A stretch of DNA of 64,000 nt from positions 248,001 through 312,000 of the forward strand of contig JBEKPS010000002.1 of the NCBI GenBank assembly GCA_049520515.1, in the 5' to 3' direction. Positions 8,454 to 15,598 of this stretch are shown in pieces. The position numbers and the translations under genes are program-made. The notes beneath the pieces were generated by a model. The model was given only the letters and a program-made list of their open reading frames with translations, was not told the DNA's origin and did no database searches. Positions within the stretch are counted from its first letter, which is position 1; each line of letters starts with the position of its first letter. The DNA comes from JAFAMS01 sp049520515. GTDB taxonomy: Bacteria > Vulcanimicrobiota > Vulcanimicrobiia > Vulcanimicrobiales > Vulcanimicrobiaceae.

Positions 8454-9511
8454 TGCAAAAGACGATCGTCCCCGGCGTCTGGACATGGAAGCGTTGGCAG
8501 CCCGATCGTTCGATGGATTTCAATTCGTGGTTTTGCAAAGGCGATGAGCTCAACATCGTCGTCGACCCGCTCGAACCGGACGCGGACGATCTGCAGCAGA
8601 TCGAAGAGATGGGCGGCGTCGACTGGGTCGTCGTTACGAACCGCGATCACGAACGTGCGACGAAATTCTTCGTCGACCGCTTCGATGCCAAAGTCGCGGC
8701 GGGCGGTGGCGACGCGGATCAGTTGAGTGCCGGCGTAACGCAACGGCTTGGGGACGACGATCTCTTCCACGGCTGGCGCGTGATCGTGCTCGAAGGATTC
8801 AAATCGCCGGGCGAAATCGCGCTCTATTCCAACACGCGGCGCACCGTGATCCTCGGCGATTCGCTGTGGGGCGATCCGGCCGGCTCGTTGCGTTTCATGC
8901 CGGACGCCAAGCTCGAAGATCCGCAGCGCGCGGTGCTCTCGATGCGGCGCGTCCGCGGTGTCGCGCATCTCGATAATATTCTCATAGGTGACGGAACGCC
9001 AATCTATGGCGACGGCCGTGCCGTGCTTGGGCGTTGCATCGACGCGCGTGGCGTCGCGGAGGCGCTGCGCATCAATCTCGACGACGTCCCGATGCGCGAA
9101 GATAGCGGCCCCGGAATCTACACGGTCACCGAAGGCGAGATCGGGTTCTTGCTCGGCGCAGAGCGGCTCGGTTACCGTTTTGCGCACCTCGAGCCCGGAA
9201 CGTCGTTTTGTCCGATGCATTGGCACACGGTGGAAGAAGAGCTCTTTATCATCTGGTCCGGCGAGCCGACGCTGCTGACGCCGCGCGGCGACGTGAAGCT
9301 GCGGAAAGGCGATTGTATCGCCTTCCCGGTTGGAGAGATCGGCGCACACAAGCTGCGCAACGAAGGGTCGACACTTGCCTCGATCGTCATGATCGCGAAC
9401 GTTGGCGGTGGCGATGTCTGCTTCTACCCGGACTCCAAGAAGCTGCTGGTCGAGCGTGAGGATTTGATGGTCCGCAGCGAGCCTGCCCTGGACTATTTTG
9501 ACGGGGAATAG
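8453..9511 (+). CDS. Degenerate metallo-beta-lactamase-like domain fused to a cupin
   Basis: A 352-aa two-domain protein. The N-terminal 200 residues follow metallo-beta-lactamase layout ('VVVTNRDHERA' where 'THxHxDH' is expected, 'VILGDSLWG' where the late Asp sits), but most metal ligands are missing. The C-terminal 110 residues form a cupin barrel with 'PMHWHTVEEELFII' (HxH...E) and a later His in 'GAHKL', so that metal site looks intact. The gene starts on the last base of the uvrB stop codon. The function is not recognised; coupling to uvrB hints at co-regulation with repair but does not prove a link. Confidence 0.7.
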   Translation: MQKTIVPGVWTWKRWQPDRSMDFNSWFCKGDELNIVVDPLEPDADDLQQIEEMGGVDWVVVTNRDHERATKFFVDRFDAKVAAGGGDADQLSAGVTQRLGDDDLFHGWRVIVLEGFKSPGEIALYSNTRRTVILGDSLWGDPAGSLRFMPDAKLEDPQRAVLSMRRVRGVAHLDNILIGDGTPIYGDGRAVLGRCIDARGVAEALRINLDDVPMREDSGPGIYTVTEGEIGFLLGAERLGYRFAHLEPGTSFCPMHWHTVEEELFIIWSGEPTLLTPRGDVKLRKGDCIAFPVGEIGAHKLRNEGSTLASIVMIANVGGGDVCFYPDSKKLLVEREDLMVRSEPALDYFDGE

Positions 9512-9520
9512 TGCTATACT
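9512..9520 (+). promoter_or_regulatory. Extended -10 promoter candidate for the small Gln-rich gene
   Basis: TGCTATACT is an extended -10 motif (TGn followed by TATACT) at the very end of the MBL/cupin gene. It would give a leader of about 25 nt to the ATG at 9553. No good -35 box is seen at 17 nt, as is usual for extended -10 promoters. Confidence 0.4.
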
Positions 9521-9540
9521 GGGGACGGTCAGGGAGGATT

Positions 9541-9546
9541 AGGAGG
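9541..9546 (+). promoter_or_regulatory. Ribosome-binding site inside a 9-nt tandem repeat
   Basis: AGGAGG lies 6 nt before the ATG at 9553. It is part of a direct duplication of GGAGGATTA (9533-9550), so two near-identical Shine-Dalgarno sequences are stacked. The second fixes the start codon. Confidence 0.6.
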
Positions 9547-9552
9547 ATTAGG

Positions 9553-9753
9553 ATGTCTGGGATTAGCCCGGTTAATACCAACTATGGCTCGAGCGACACG
9601 CAATCGGCTTCGAGCGCATCGCAGCAGCAGGCTGCACAAGACCAACAGGCCGCAGAAGAACAGCAGGCACAACAGGCGGAGGCAGAAGCGCAAGCCGCTT
9701 CGACGACGGTCTTCACGTCGACCGTCCCTCAGGGAGTGAACTCCACCGCCTAA
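9553..9753 (+). CDS. Small Gln/Ala-rich hypothetical protein
   Basis: 66 aa, no recognised family. After a short 'MSGISPVNTNYGSS' head, the middle is a Gln/Ala/Glu-rich stretch of about 35 residues likely to form a helix or coiled coil, followed by a Thr/Val-rich tail. The ATG at 9553 follows a strong duplicated AGGAGG ribosome-binding site and a nearby extended -10, which supports a genuinely expressed gene. In general style it recalls small flagellar/YjfB-like peptides such as the one at 61.8 kb, but I cannot show homology. Confidence 0.55.
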   Translation: MSGISPVNTNYGSSDTQSASSASQQQAAQDQQAAEEQQAQQAEAEAQAASTTVFTSTVPQGVNSTA

Positions 9754-9814
9754 ACCGCACGCACTGCGTCTCGCCGAATCCGCGCGGCGTGACGGGGTTT
9801 GTGAACTTCGCGGT

Positions 9815-12208
9815 TTGCTGCCATCGTTTGCGCAGCCAGTCGGGCTCCGGTATGAAACGCGTACCGGTGCCTTGCTGCGTGTCGACGGTGCCATCGCGGG
9901 CGCATTCGACCGCGAGCACGACACGATCGTTGTCGCTGCATCGAGCCACGAACGCAAGCTGACGCTCGAGGTCGAGCTCGCGTCGCTTCCGACGCACGGA
10001 TTGCCGAACGGCCCCGGCGCGCGCTGGACGCTGATGCAGCGCCGCAAGGCCGAGCGTCCGCGCGACCGCATCGACATCGTCGACGCTCCGGAATTGGGCG
10101 TTACAGCGGCGCCCGAAGATCCATTGCCATTAATCGCCCACGCGCATCTCGATCTCGCGTGGCTGTGGACGTTCGCGGAAGGTCGCCGCAAGGGTCTTCG
10201 AACGCTGGCGAACGCGCTCTACATCGCGGAACGCGCACCGGATTACGTCTTCATTCAAAGTCAGCCTGCGCTTTATGCGTACGTCGAGCACGACGATCCG
10301 GAATTCTTCAAACGCATTGCCGAAGCTGTGCGCAAGGGGCAAATCGATCCGAGCGTCGCTGCGCCATGGGTCGAAACCGATTGCAACATTCCGAGCGGTG
10401 AGACGCTCCTGCGTCAGCTCGTACACGGGATGAACTACGTGCAGGAACGGTTCGGCATCGTTCCGTCCATTGTGTGGCTTCCGGATACGTTCGGATTTCC
10501 GAATACGTTGCCGCAATTGCTCATGCACGCCGGCGTGCGTTTTTTCGCAACGGCGAAGCTGCAATGGAACGAGACGACACCGTGGCCGCATCCACAGTTT
10601 GTGTGGATTGGACCGGATCGTTCGGCGGTCGTCGCTGCGGTGATCGACGGATACGAAGGCGGTGCGACGCCGGAGCGTGTCGCGAAGGCGCGCGAGCGCC
10701 ATGAAGCGCTCGTCGTCGGATACGGCGACGGCGGCGGCGGACCAAACGATGCAATCGTGCGTGAAGCCGAACGGTACGGACGCTGGACGAGCGCGCGCAC
10801 CTGGTTCGAAAGCTTCGCGATGCGCGCCGATCAGCTGCCACGGGTTGACGGTGAGCTCTATCTCGAGACGCATCGCGGCGTCTGGACGACGCACCACGAT
10901 GTTAAAGCACACCGTTTCGCGCTCGAAGGTGCGCTCGATGAAGCCGAAGAGCTGGCTGCCTGGTGCATCGCCGTACGGGCCTCCTCGAATCTCACCGCGC
11001 CGCTTTCGGCCGACGTGCGCAGCGCGTGGCCTCCGCTCTTGCGCGGCGACTTTCACGACGTTGTCTGCGGAACGTCGATCGGGCCGGTCTACGGCGAGCT
11101 CGAGAAAGATTACGAGCGAGTCGGGCGAGTATGCGCGCGCGTGCGCGAAGCAGCCTATTCGCTCTTGCCGCGCGGGCAGATCAATACTGCGACCGATGAG
11201 ATCGCCCCGCGCGAAGACGACGATGCCTACGTGTTCGAAAACGCGCACCTGTACGCGCGCGTTCGCCGCGACGGAACGGTCGTTGCGTTGCATGGCCCCG
11301 GCCAGCCGAACCTCGTCACCGGCGCGAACGTCCTTCGCGCGTACGTCGACCGTCCCAAAGAGTGGGAAGCCTGGAACATCGACGCTTCGTATGTGAGGCG
11401 TCCCGTGCGCATTCGTCCGGGTGGCAGCGACATCGAAGACGGCGCGCTTGTCGTCAGATATCGGGTGCGAGGTTCGACGATCGTCGTACGGCTTTCGCTT
11501 GGCTCGAACGACCCGTACCTGCGCGTGGATGCAGCCGTACTCTGGGACGAAGTCCGTACGCTGTTGCGTGTCGAGAATTGGCTTCCCGTCCATGCGCAGC
11601 ACGCAACGTTTGGGACGCCGCATGGCACCGTCGATCGCACGACGTCGATGCAAACCGATTCGGAGCGTGCGAAATTTGAAGTCCCGGGTCAGCGATTCGG
11701 ACGCGTCGATGGTCCGGATGGCGGTTTTGCATTGCTTGCGACCGACAACTACGGTTGGAATGCGAAAGCCCTCGCCCGTGGTGGGACGCACTTGGGTCTT
11801 TCGCTGTTGCGCAGTCCGCTTTGGCCGGATGCTGACGCCGATCGCGGCGAGCATCGCCTTTCATGGGCACTTGCGCCGCTCGTGCCCGGTAGCGGAATCG
11901 GCGCGCTCGAGAATGCCTGGCGGGCCTATGCGTATCCGACGCGCGTGCGGCTCTTCACGTGCGAGGATCCGGCCGTGCTCATCGTCGCGTGCAAACCTGC
12001 AGACGACGACGGGGGTATCATCGTTCGCGTGCGTGAGTGCGACGGAGCGACGCGCCGGATGCGGCTGCAGGTCGGCGGACGTGCACGCAGTGTTGAAAGC
12101 TGCGATGCGCGCGAGCGTTCGATCGAGCGTGAAGCGGCCGTCGAGGACGGCGCCATCGTGGCCGGATTGGAACCCTACGAACTGCGCACGTTTCGAGTCC
12201 GATTGTGA
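9815..12208 (+). CDS. Glycoside hydrolase family 38 alpha-mannosidase
   Basis: 797 aa. The catalytic GH38 domain is clear: zinc-binding 'HAHLDLAWLW' near the start, and 'WLPDTFGFPN' carrying the nucleophile Asp. A later beta-rich half matches the C-terminal domains of alpha-mannosidases. No signal peptide is visible, so a cytosolic role in mannoside or glycan turnover is likely. The TTG at 9815 is the first standard start, but the frame stays open upstream for tens of codons, so a CTG or other start further up (for example 9764) is possible. The stop overlaps the HAD gene start by 4 nt (GTGA). Confidence 0.9.
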   Translation: MLPSFAQPVGLRYETRTGALLRVDGAIAGAFDREHDTIVVAASSHERKLTLEVELASLPTHGLPNGPGARWTLMQRRKAERPRDRIDIVDAPELGVTAAPEDPLPLIAHAHLDLAWLWTFAEGRRKGLRTLANALYIAERAPDYVFIQSQPALYAYVEHDDPEFFKRIAEAVRKGQIDPSVAAPWVETDCNIPSGETLLRQLVHGMNYVQERFGIVPSIVWLPDTFGFPNTLPQLLMHAGVRFFATAKLQWNETTPWPHPQFVWIGPDRSAVVAAVIDGYEGGATPERVAKARERHEALVVGYGDGGGGPNDAIVREAERYGRWTSARTWFESFAMRADQLPRVDGELYLETHRGVWTTHHDVKAHRFALEGALDEAEELAAWCIAVRASSNLTAPLSADVRSAWPPLLRGDFHDVVCGTSIGPVYGELEKDYERVGRVCARVREAAYSLLPRGQINTATDEIAPREDDDAYVFENAHLYARVRRDGTVVALHGPGQPNLVTGANVLRAYVDRPKEWEAWNIDASYVRRPVRIRPGGSDIEDGALVVRYRVRGSTIVVRLSLGSNDPYLRVDAAVLWDEVRTLLRVENWLPVHAQHATFGTPHGTVDRTTSMQTDSERAKFEVPGQRFGRVDGPDGGFALLATDNYGWNAKALARGGTHLGLSLLRSPLWPDADADRGEHRLSWALAPLVPGSGIGALENAWRAYAYPTRVRLFTCEDPAVLIVACKPADDDGGIIVRVRECDGATRRMRLQVGGRARSVESCDARERSIEREAAVEDGAIVAGLEPYELRTFRVRL

Positions 12209-12918
12209 TCCGTGATCTAGGAGCTGTCGTCTTCGATCTCGATGACACGCTGCACAACGATACGCACGCGTATCAATCGGCGGCCTGCGATGTTGCCGAA
12301 GAGATCGGCAAGGCACACAATGTCTCGGCGCAAACGATCTTCGATTCGTATATCGAGCACACGTCACGCTATTGGCGCGCGCTGAGTGCCGAGCATCTCA
12401 ACACGCCGATCGCGGATTCGCGTTACGAGTTATGGGCTGCGGCACTGCGCTCGGTCGGCATCGACGACGATGCAACCACGCAGGCTGCTGCTCGCCGTTA
12501 CGGCGAACGGCGACGTTCGTATTACACGCCGTTTCCCGGGACGCTCGAGCTCCTCGATGCCCTTCACGAGCGTGGACTGAAGCTCGGGTTGATTACGAAC
12601 GGATTTGCGGAGACGCACTACGAGAAGCTCGAGCTGCTCGGTCTCGGCGCATCGTTCGATGCGGTGATTTGTGCCGACGAGGTCGGGATGGTGAAACCCG
12701 ATCCGAAGATCTTTTTGCATGCGTGCGAGCTGCTCGCGACACCGCCCTCACGTTCCGTGATGGTCGGCGATCGCTATTTCCGTGACATCGTCGGGGCGCG
12801 CAGCGCGGGACTGTTCACAGTGTACATCGACGTTCACTCCGAACCGATTCCACCGAACGAGGCGCCCGACGTACGCGTGAAGGGCATACAAGAGGTCCTC
12901 AAGGTCCTGCTACCGTAG
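12205..12918 (+). CDS. HAD-family hydrolase (subfamily IA)
   Basis: 237 aa with the four HAD motifs: I 'FDLDDTL', II 'LITNG', III the Lys of 'VKPDP', and IV 'GDRYFRDIVGA'. The helical cap between motifs I and II fits subfamily IA (YjjG/haloacid dehalogenase-like phosphatases). The substrate cannot be told from sequence. The GTG start overlaps the mannosidase stop by 4 nt, so the two are probably translated together; sugar phosphate dephosphorylation would fit that context. Confidence 0.88.
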   Translation: MIRDLGAVVFDLDDTLHNDTHAYQSAACDVAEEIGKAHNVSAQTIFDSYIEHTSRYWRALSAEHLNTPIADSRYELWAAALRSVGIDDDATTQAAARRYGERRRSYYTPFPGTLELLDALHERGLKLGLITNGFAETHYEKLELLGLGASFDAVICADEVGMVKPDPKIFLHACELLATPPSRSVMVGDRYFRDIVGARSAGLFTVYIDVHSEPIPPNEAPDVRVKGIQEVLKVLLP

Positions 12919-12942
12919 GCGGTTGACTCGAAAGGAGAACGG

Positions 12943-13671
12943 ATGCAGTCTCCTCCGCAGAATGTCGAGAGCACGTTCAGCCGATCCTGGGACCTCTTAA
13001 TGAAGAACGGAATCATCATCGTCCCGGGACTCGTCATCGGATTAGTCGTCGGCGTGATCGATTATTTTCTCGCGCCGCACACGGAGTACGTCGCCGGCTT
13101 AGGCATGACGACGTGGTGGGCGGCGGCAACAGCGTCAGTTCTCCTGATCCTGGTTAATCTCGCCGGCTTTATTTTGGCGCAATGCTATATGACAGGAATG
13201 GCCGGCGCCGCATGGCAGCGCGGCACGACGGATCTCTCGGACGGCACGCGCGCCTTCGAACGCGACGCAGCGAACGTATTCATCTCGCTGATCGGGCTGT
13301 TTATCGCGCTCGTCATCGCGGCGATCCTCGCACTGCCGACGCTCGGCATCAGCGCACTGCTGTACTTCTATTTCTTCATCTATACGTTTCCGGCTGCGAT
13401 CATCGGTGAGCGGCCGGGGTTTGCCGCAATGGGCGATTCATTCCGCATCGCGGCGCGGCGCGTCGCGCCCACGCTGATCGTCACGATCATGATCGCAGTG
13501 ATCATCTTCGCGGGCCGCATCATCGGCGGCATGCTGCACTTCATCCCGCTGATCGGCCCGATCATCGCCGCGGTTGTCGTCCAGCTGGTCTTGGCCTACG
13601 TGACGCTCGTCGTCGTCGGAGAATACATGGCCCTCCGGGACACAATTGGAAAGCCGCCGACGGCGGTTTAA
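12943..13671 (+). CDS. Multi-pass membrane protein of unknown function
   Basis: 242 aa with about five to six hydrophobic segments (near residues 20-42, 55-80, 105-145, 165-190 and 195-225) separated by short loops. The pattern resembles the integral membrane domain found in YciC-like and glycerophosphodiester phosphodiesterase-linked proteins, but there is no diagnostic motif. The start is well supported by an AAGGAG site 6-8 nt upstream. It ends with a 4-bp convergent overlap (TTAA) with the arsenic fusion gene. Confidence 0.75.
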   Translation: MQSPPQNVESTFSRSWDLLMKNGIIIVPGLVIGLVVGVIDYFLAPHTEYVAGLGMTTWWAAATASVLLILVNLAGFILAQCYMTGMAGAAWQRGTTDLSDGTRAFERDAANVFISLIGLFIALVIAAILALPTLGISALLYFYFFIYTFPAAIIGERPGFAAMGDSFRIAARRVAPTLIVTIMIAVIIFAGRIIGGMLHFIPLIGPIIAAVVVQLVLAYVTLVVVGEYMALRDTIGKPPTAV

Positions 13672-14801
13672 CGCGGTAACACGTCGCCAACTTTTGTCAT
13701 CCGGAGCGAAGCCGAGGGACAGCGATTATCGCACCACCGGGCGATCTGTGTGCGAATTGCATCGCGTAGGTCACGAACTTGCTCGAGAATCTGCAGCGGC
13801 GTTCCCGTAAACGTTGACGGGTCGGGGAAGCTCCAGTGTTCGCGTGTGCCGCTCGATGGAAAAATTGGACAGGCCTCGGCGCTCGCCTCATCACAGACCG
13901 TAACGACGTTGTCGTAGGTCCGGCTCAAAATGTCAGCGTCGTCGATGCGTTTGGTCGACTTACCCGAGATGTCGATTCCAATTTCGCGCATCGCCTGAAC
14001 GACCACGGGATTCAATCGCCCGGCTTCCAGCCCAGCGCTATACGCTCTGATTTCCCCGCCGCAACGCTCGTTTACGAAGGCTTCAGCGATTTGGCTGCGC
14101 GCGCTGTTATGGATACACACAAAAAGAACAGATTTCATGCGGTTGCTCCATGTGACAAGTGCTAGGGCGAGCATCGCTCCTACTGCTTGCGCAGCGATGA
14201 ACGCCGGCGCGTCGAGTGGGCGAATCCCCGCGAACGAGTCGGAAAGCGTCCGCGCGAGGGTGACAGCCGGATTCGCAAACGACGTCGAGGACGTAAACCA
14301 GTAGGCAGCCGTGATATACATCCCAACGGTCATCGGAATCCACTGACGGCTCACGCGTGACGAGAACGCGATCAACGTGAGGAGTCCGAACGTCGCGACG
14401 ATCTCGGCAAGCCATGTCTCCGGGGACGAGCGAGCTTTGACCGAGAAGGCGACCGCTTTGCCGAACATCGCGTCCGCGATGACGACGCCGGCGATCGCGC
14501 CGCCGAGTTGGGCGGCGCTATATGGAACAACTTCTCGCCAGGGACGCGTTCCGCTGTAAGCCTCGGAAAGCGTCACGAGCGGATTGAAATGGGCCCCGGT
14601 AAGCGGCGCAAAGGTCGCGATCAGCGCAACGAGCGCGCAGCCTGTTGCAACAGCATTGCAGAGCAGCACTAGCCCGGCATCGTTCGTTAATCGCTGTGCC
14701 ATTATTCCCGAACCGACGATCGCCGCCAGGAGAAATGCCGTCCCGATTCCTTCGAGCGCGGCGCGCCGGGTTAGATCGAGCAACAGCTCGCTGCGGCGCA
14801 C
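13668..14801 (-). CDS. Aquaporin (AqpS-type) fused to arsenate reductase (ArsC, LMW-PTP type)
   Basis: 377 aa. Residues 1-221 are a six-helix MIP channel with its two half-helix motifs as NPL (73-75) and NPA (177-179). From residue 222 comes a thioredoxin-type arsenate reductase, with P-loop 'CIHNSARSQ' (nucleophile C229) and later Cys residues in 'VTVCDEASAEACP'. The logic is reduction of arsenate with arsenite leaving through the attached channel; such fusions are known in other bacteria. GTG start at 14801 overlaps the end of arsI by 31 nt. The last 18 codons look foreign to ArsC and match a dispersed DNA element (see 13693-13720). Confidence 0.92.
   Translation of the reverse strand: MRRSELLLDLTRRAALEGIGTAFLLAAIVGSGIMAQRLTNDAGLVLLCNAVATGCALVALIATFAPLTGAHFNPLVTLSEAYSGTRPWREVVPYSAAQLGGAIAGVVIADAMFGKAVAFSVKARSSPETWLAEIVATFGLLTLIAFSSRVSRQWIPMTVGMYITAAYWFTSSTSFANPAVTLARTLSDSFAGIRPLDAPAFIAAQAVGAMLALALVTWSNRMKSVLFVCIHNSARSQIAEAFVNERCGGEIRAYSAGLEAGRLNPVVVQAMREIGIDISGKSTKRIDDADILSRTYDNVVTVCDEASAEACPIFPSSGTREHWSFPDPSTFTGTPLQILEQVRDLRDAIRTQIARWCDNRCPSASLRMTKVGDVLPR
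13693..13720. repeat. Copy of a 'TTGTCATCC-GAGCGAAG' dispersed element inside the ArsC 3' end
   Basis: TTGTCATCCGGAGCGAAGCC followed by GAGGGAC resembles the short dispersed element (core TGTCATCCTGAGCGAAG) known between genes in many bacterial genomes. Here it codes for the C-terminal tail of the aquaporin-ArsC fusion. Identification is from memory of the consensus; only this copy was noticed in the window. Confidence 0.4.
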
Positions 14802-15184
14802 GCACTTCCCGAATCCGGAGCGACTTCCTCAAGGACCGCGTACGTCTCCCAACGGCGGCCGTCGGGATCGCTGGCCCAAACGTTGTTCTGCCTGGCGTAG
14901 CAGCACGTCTCTTCGACTTCAATGTCGATCGCCAGGCCCGCAGCTTGCAGTCGCGCGATCGCGGCGTCGACGGCATCGCTCGATGGTGCTGCGATTCCGT
15001 AGTGCGCTTCATTCGTGCGCGCAACGCTCTTCGCGTGGTTTAACGCGAGCTCGAGACCAGGCTGTTCGGAAATGAAGAGTGCGTAGTCGTCGTAGTGCTT
15101 GGCCGGCGCGATATCGAGCAGCGTCGTGTAGAACGCGACGCTCTTCTTAAGGTCGGTGGTGGGAAGCGAGATGTGCGTTTTCAT
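14771..15184 (-). CDS. arsI: ArsI-type C-As lyase (VOC/glyoxalase-fold dioxygenase)
   Basis: 137 aa, VOC fold. Matches ArsI, the Fe(II) dioxygenase that demethylates trivalent methylarsenicals. The vicinal Cys pair that binds the substrate is present in 'EETCCYARQN', metal ligands fit His4 in 'MKTHISL', the His of 'EAHYGI' and the Glu of 'RRWETY', and the tail is Cys-rich ('SACAAASCCS'). Cadmium-induced CadI proteins are similar, but the arsenic context favours ArsI. The ATG at 15184 overlaps arsR by 4 nt (ATGA). Confidence 0.85.
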   Translation of the reverse strand: MKTHISLPTTDLKKSVAFYTTLLDIAPAKHYDDYALFISEQPGLELALNHAKSVARTNEAHYGIAAPSSDAVDAAIARLQAAGLAIDIEVEETCCYARQNNVWASDPDGRRWETYAVLEEVAPDSGSACAAASCCSI

Positions 15185-15516
15185 GCAGCAGCCTTTGCAG
15201 GGCGTAGAGTAGCGCGCAACGCCGAGGTTACTCGCGCAAACGCGTCGCTTGCGAGCCGGTAGTACATCCACGTGCCGCGCCGCTCGGCGGTGACGAGCCC
15301 GGCCTCGCGAAGCAAGCGCAGGTGGTGGGAAACGGTCGGCTGGTTTAAGGGAAGTCCCGTGGTGAAATCGCAAACGCATACGGGGTCGGAGGCTTTGGCG
15401 AGGGTCGCCAAGATCGCTAGGCGGTGAGGATCCGCAAGCGCCTTGAAGAGCGCCGCGTCGTCGGAGCGGTCGGTGGGGTCAATCTCCGTGGGGGGACAGC
15501 AGCGTTGCATCGACAT
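15181..15516 (-). CDS. arsR: ArsR-family metalloregulator
   Basis: 111 aa winged-helix repressor: 'ALADPHRLAILATL', then a 'VCVCDF' Cys pair matching the As(III)-binding CxC of the classical ArsR helix, recognition helix 'QPTVSHHLRLLREAGLV' and a wing with 'RRGTWMYYRL'. An extra 'RCC' near the N-terminus could also bind metalloid. Heads the operon arsR-arsI-aquaporin::ArsC and likely represses its own promoter. The ATG lies only 6 nt after the predicted -10, so the mRNA is probably leaderless. Confidence 0.92.
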   Translation of the reverse strand: MSMQRCCPPTEIDPTDRSDDAALFKALADPHRLAILATLAKASDPVCVCDFTTGLPLNQPTVSHHLRLLREAGLVTAERRGTWMYYRLASDAFARVTSALRATLRPAKAAA

Positions 15517-15522
15517 TCATCA

Positions 15523-15551
15523 ATATTGAAAGCTATATCGAAAATTGTCAA
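15523..15551 (-). promoter_or_regulatory. arsR operon promoter, predicted leaderless
   Basis: On the minus strand: -35 TTGACA (15546-15551), a 17-nt spacer, -10 CAATAT (15523-15528), then 6 nt to the arsR ATG (15516). Transcription would start at or within a base or two of the start codon. Confidence 0.55.
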
Positions 15552-15553
15552 TA
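15524..15553. promoter_or_regulatory. Candidate ArsR operator shared by arsR and uvrA
   Basis: Inverted repeat TATTGA (15524-15529) and TCAATA (15548-15553) with an 18-bp spacer, in an AT-rich island between the divergent genes. The arms cover the -10/-35 elements of both promoters, as expected for an ArsR-type operator. Confidence 0.4.
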
Positions 15554-15554
15554 C
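15526..15554 (+). promoter_or_regulatory. Possible uvrA promoter
   Basis: TTGAAA (15526-15531), 17-nt spacer, CAATAC (15549-15554). It mirrors the arsR promoter on the other strand. It would give a leader of about 40 nt to the GTG at 15599, and it argues against the TTG at 15545 as the start because that lies inside the promoter. Confidence 0.3.
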
Positions 15555-15598
15555 AAAGAGCCGCAACGAACAGGAGTTCGATTCGGTCTAAGAATGCT

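Noticed and set aside
8006..9349. 447-codon minus-strand ORF opposite the uvrB end and the MBL/cupin gene
   Set aside because: Antisense to two well-supported genes; no conserved domain.
10130..11854. 574-codon minus-strand ORF opposite the GH38 mannosidase
   Set aside because: Arg/His-rich antisense shadow of a clear enzyme gene in high-GC DNA; no family motif.
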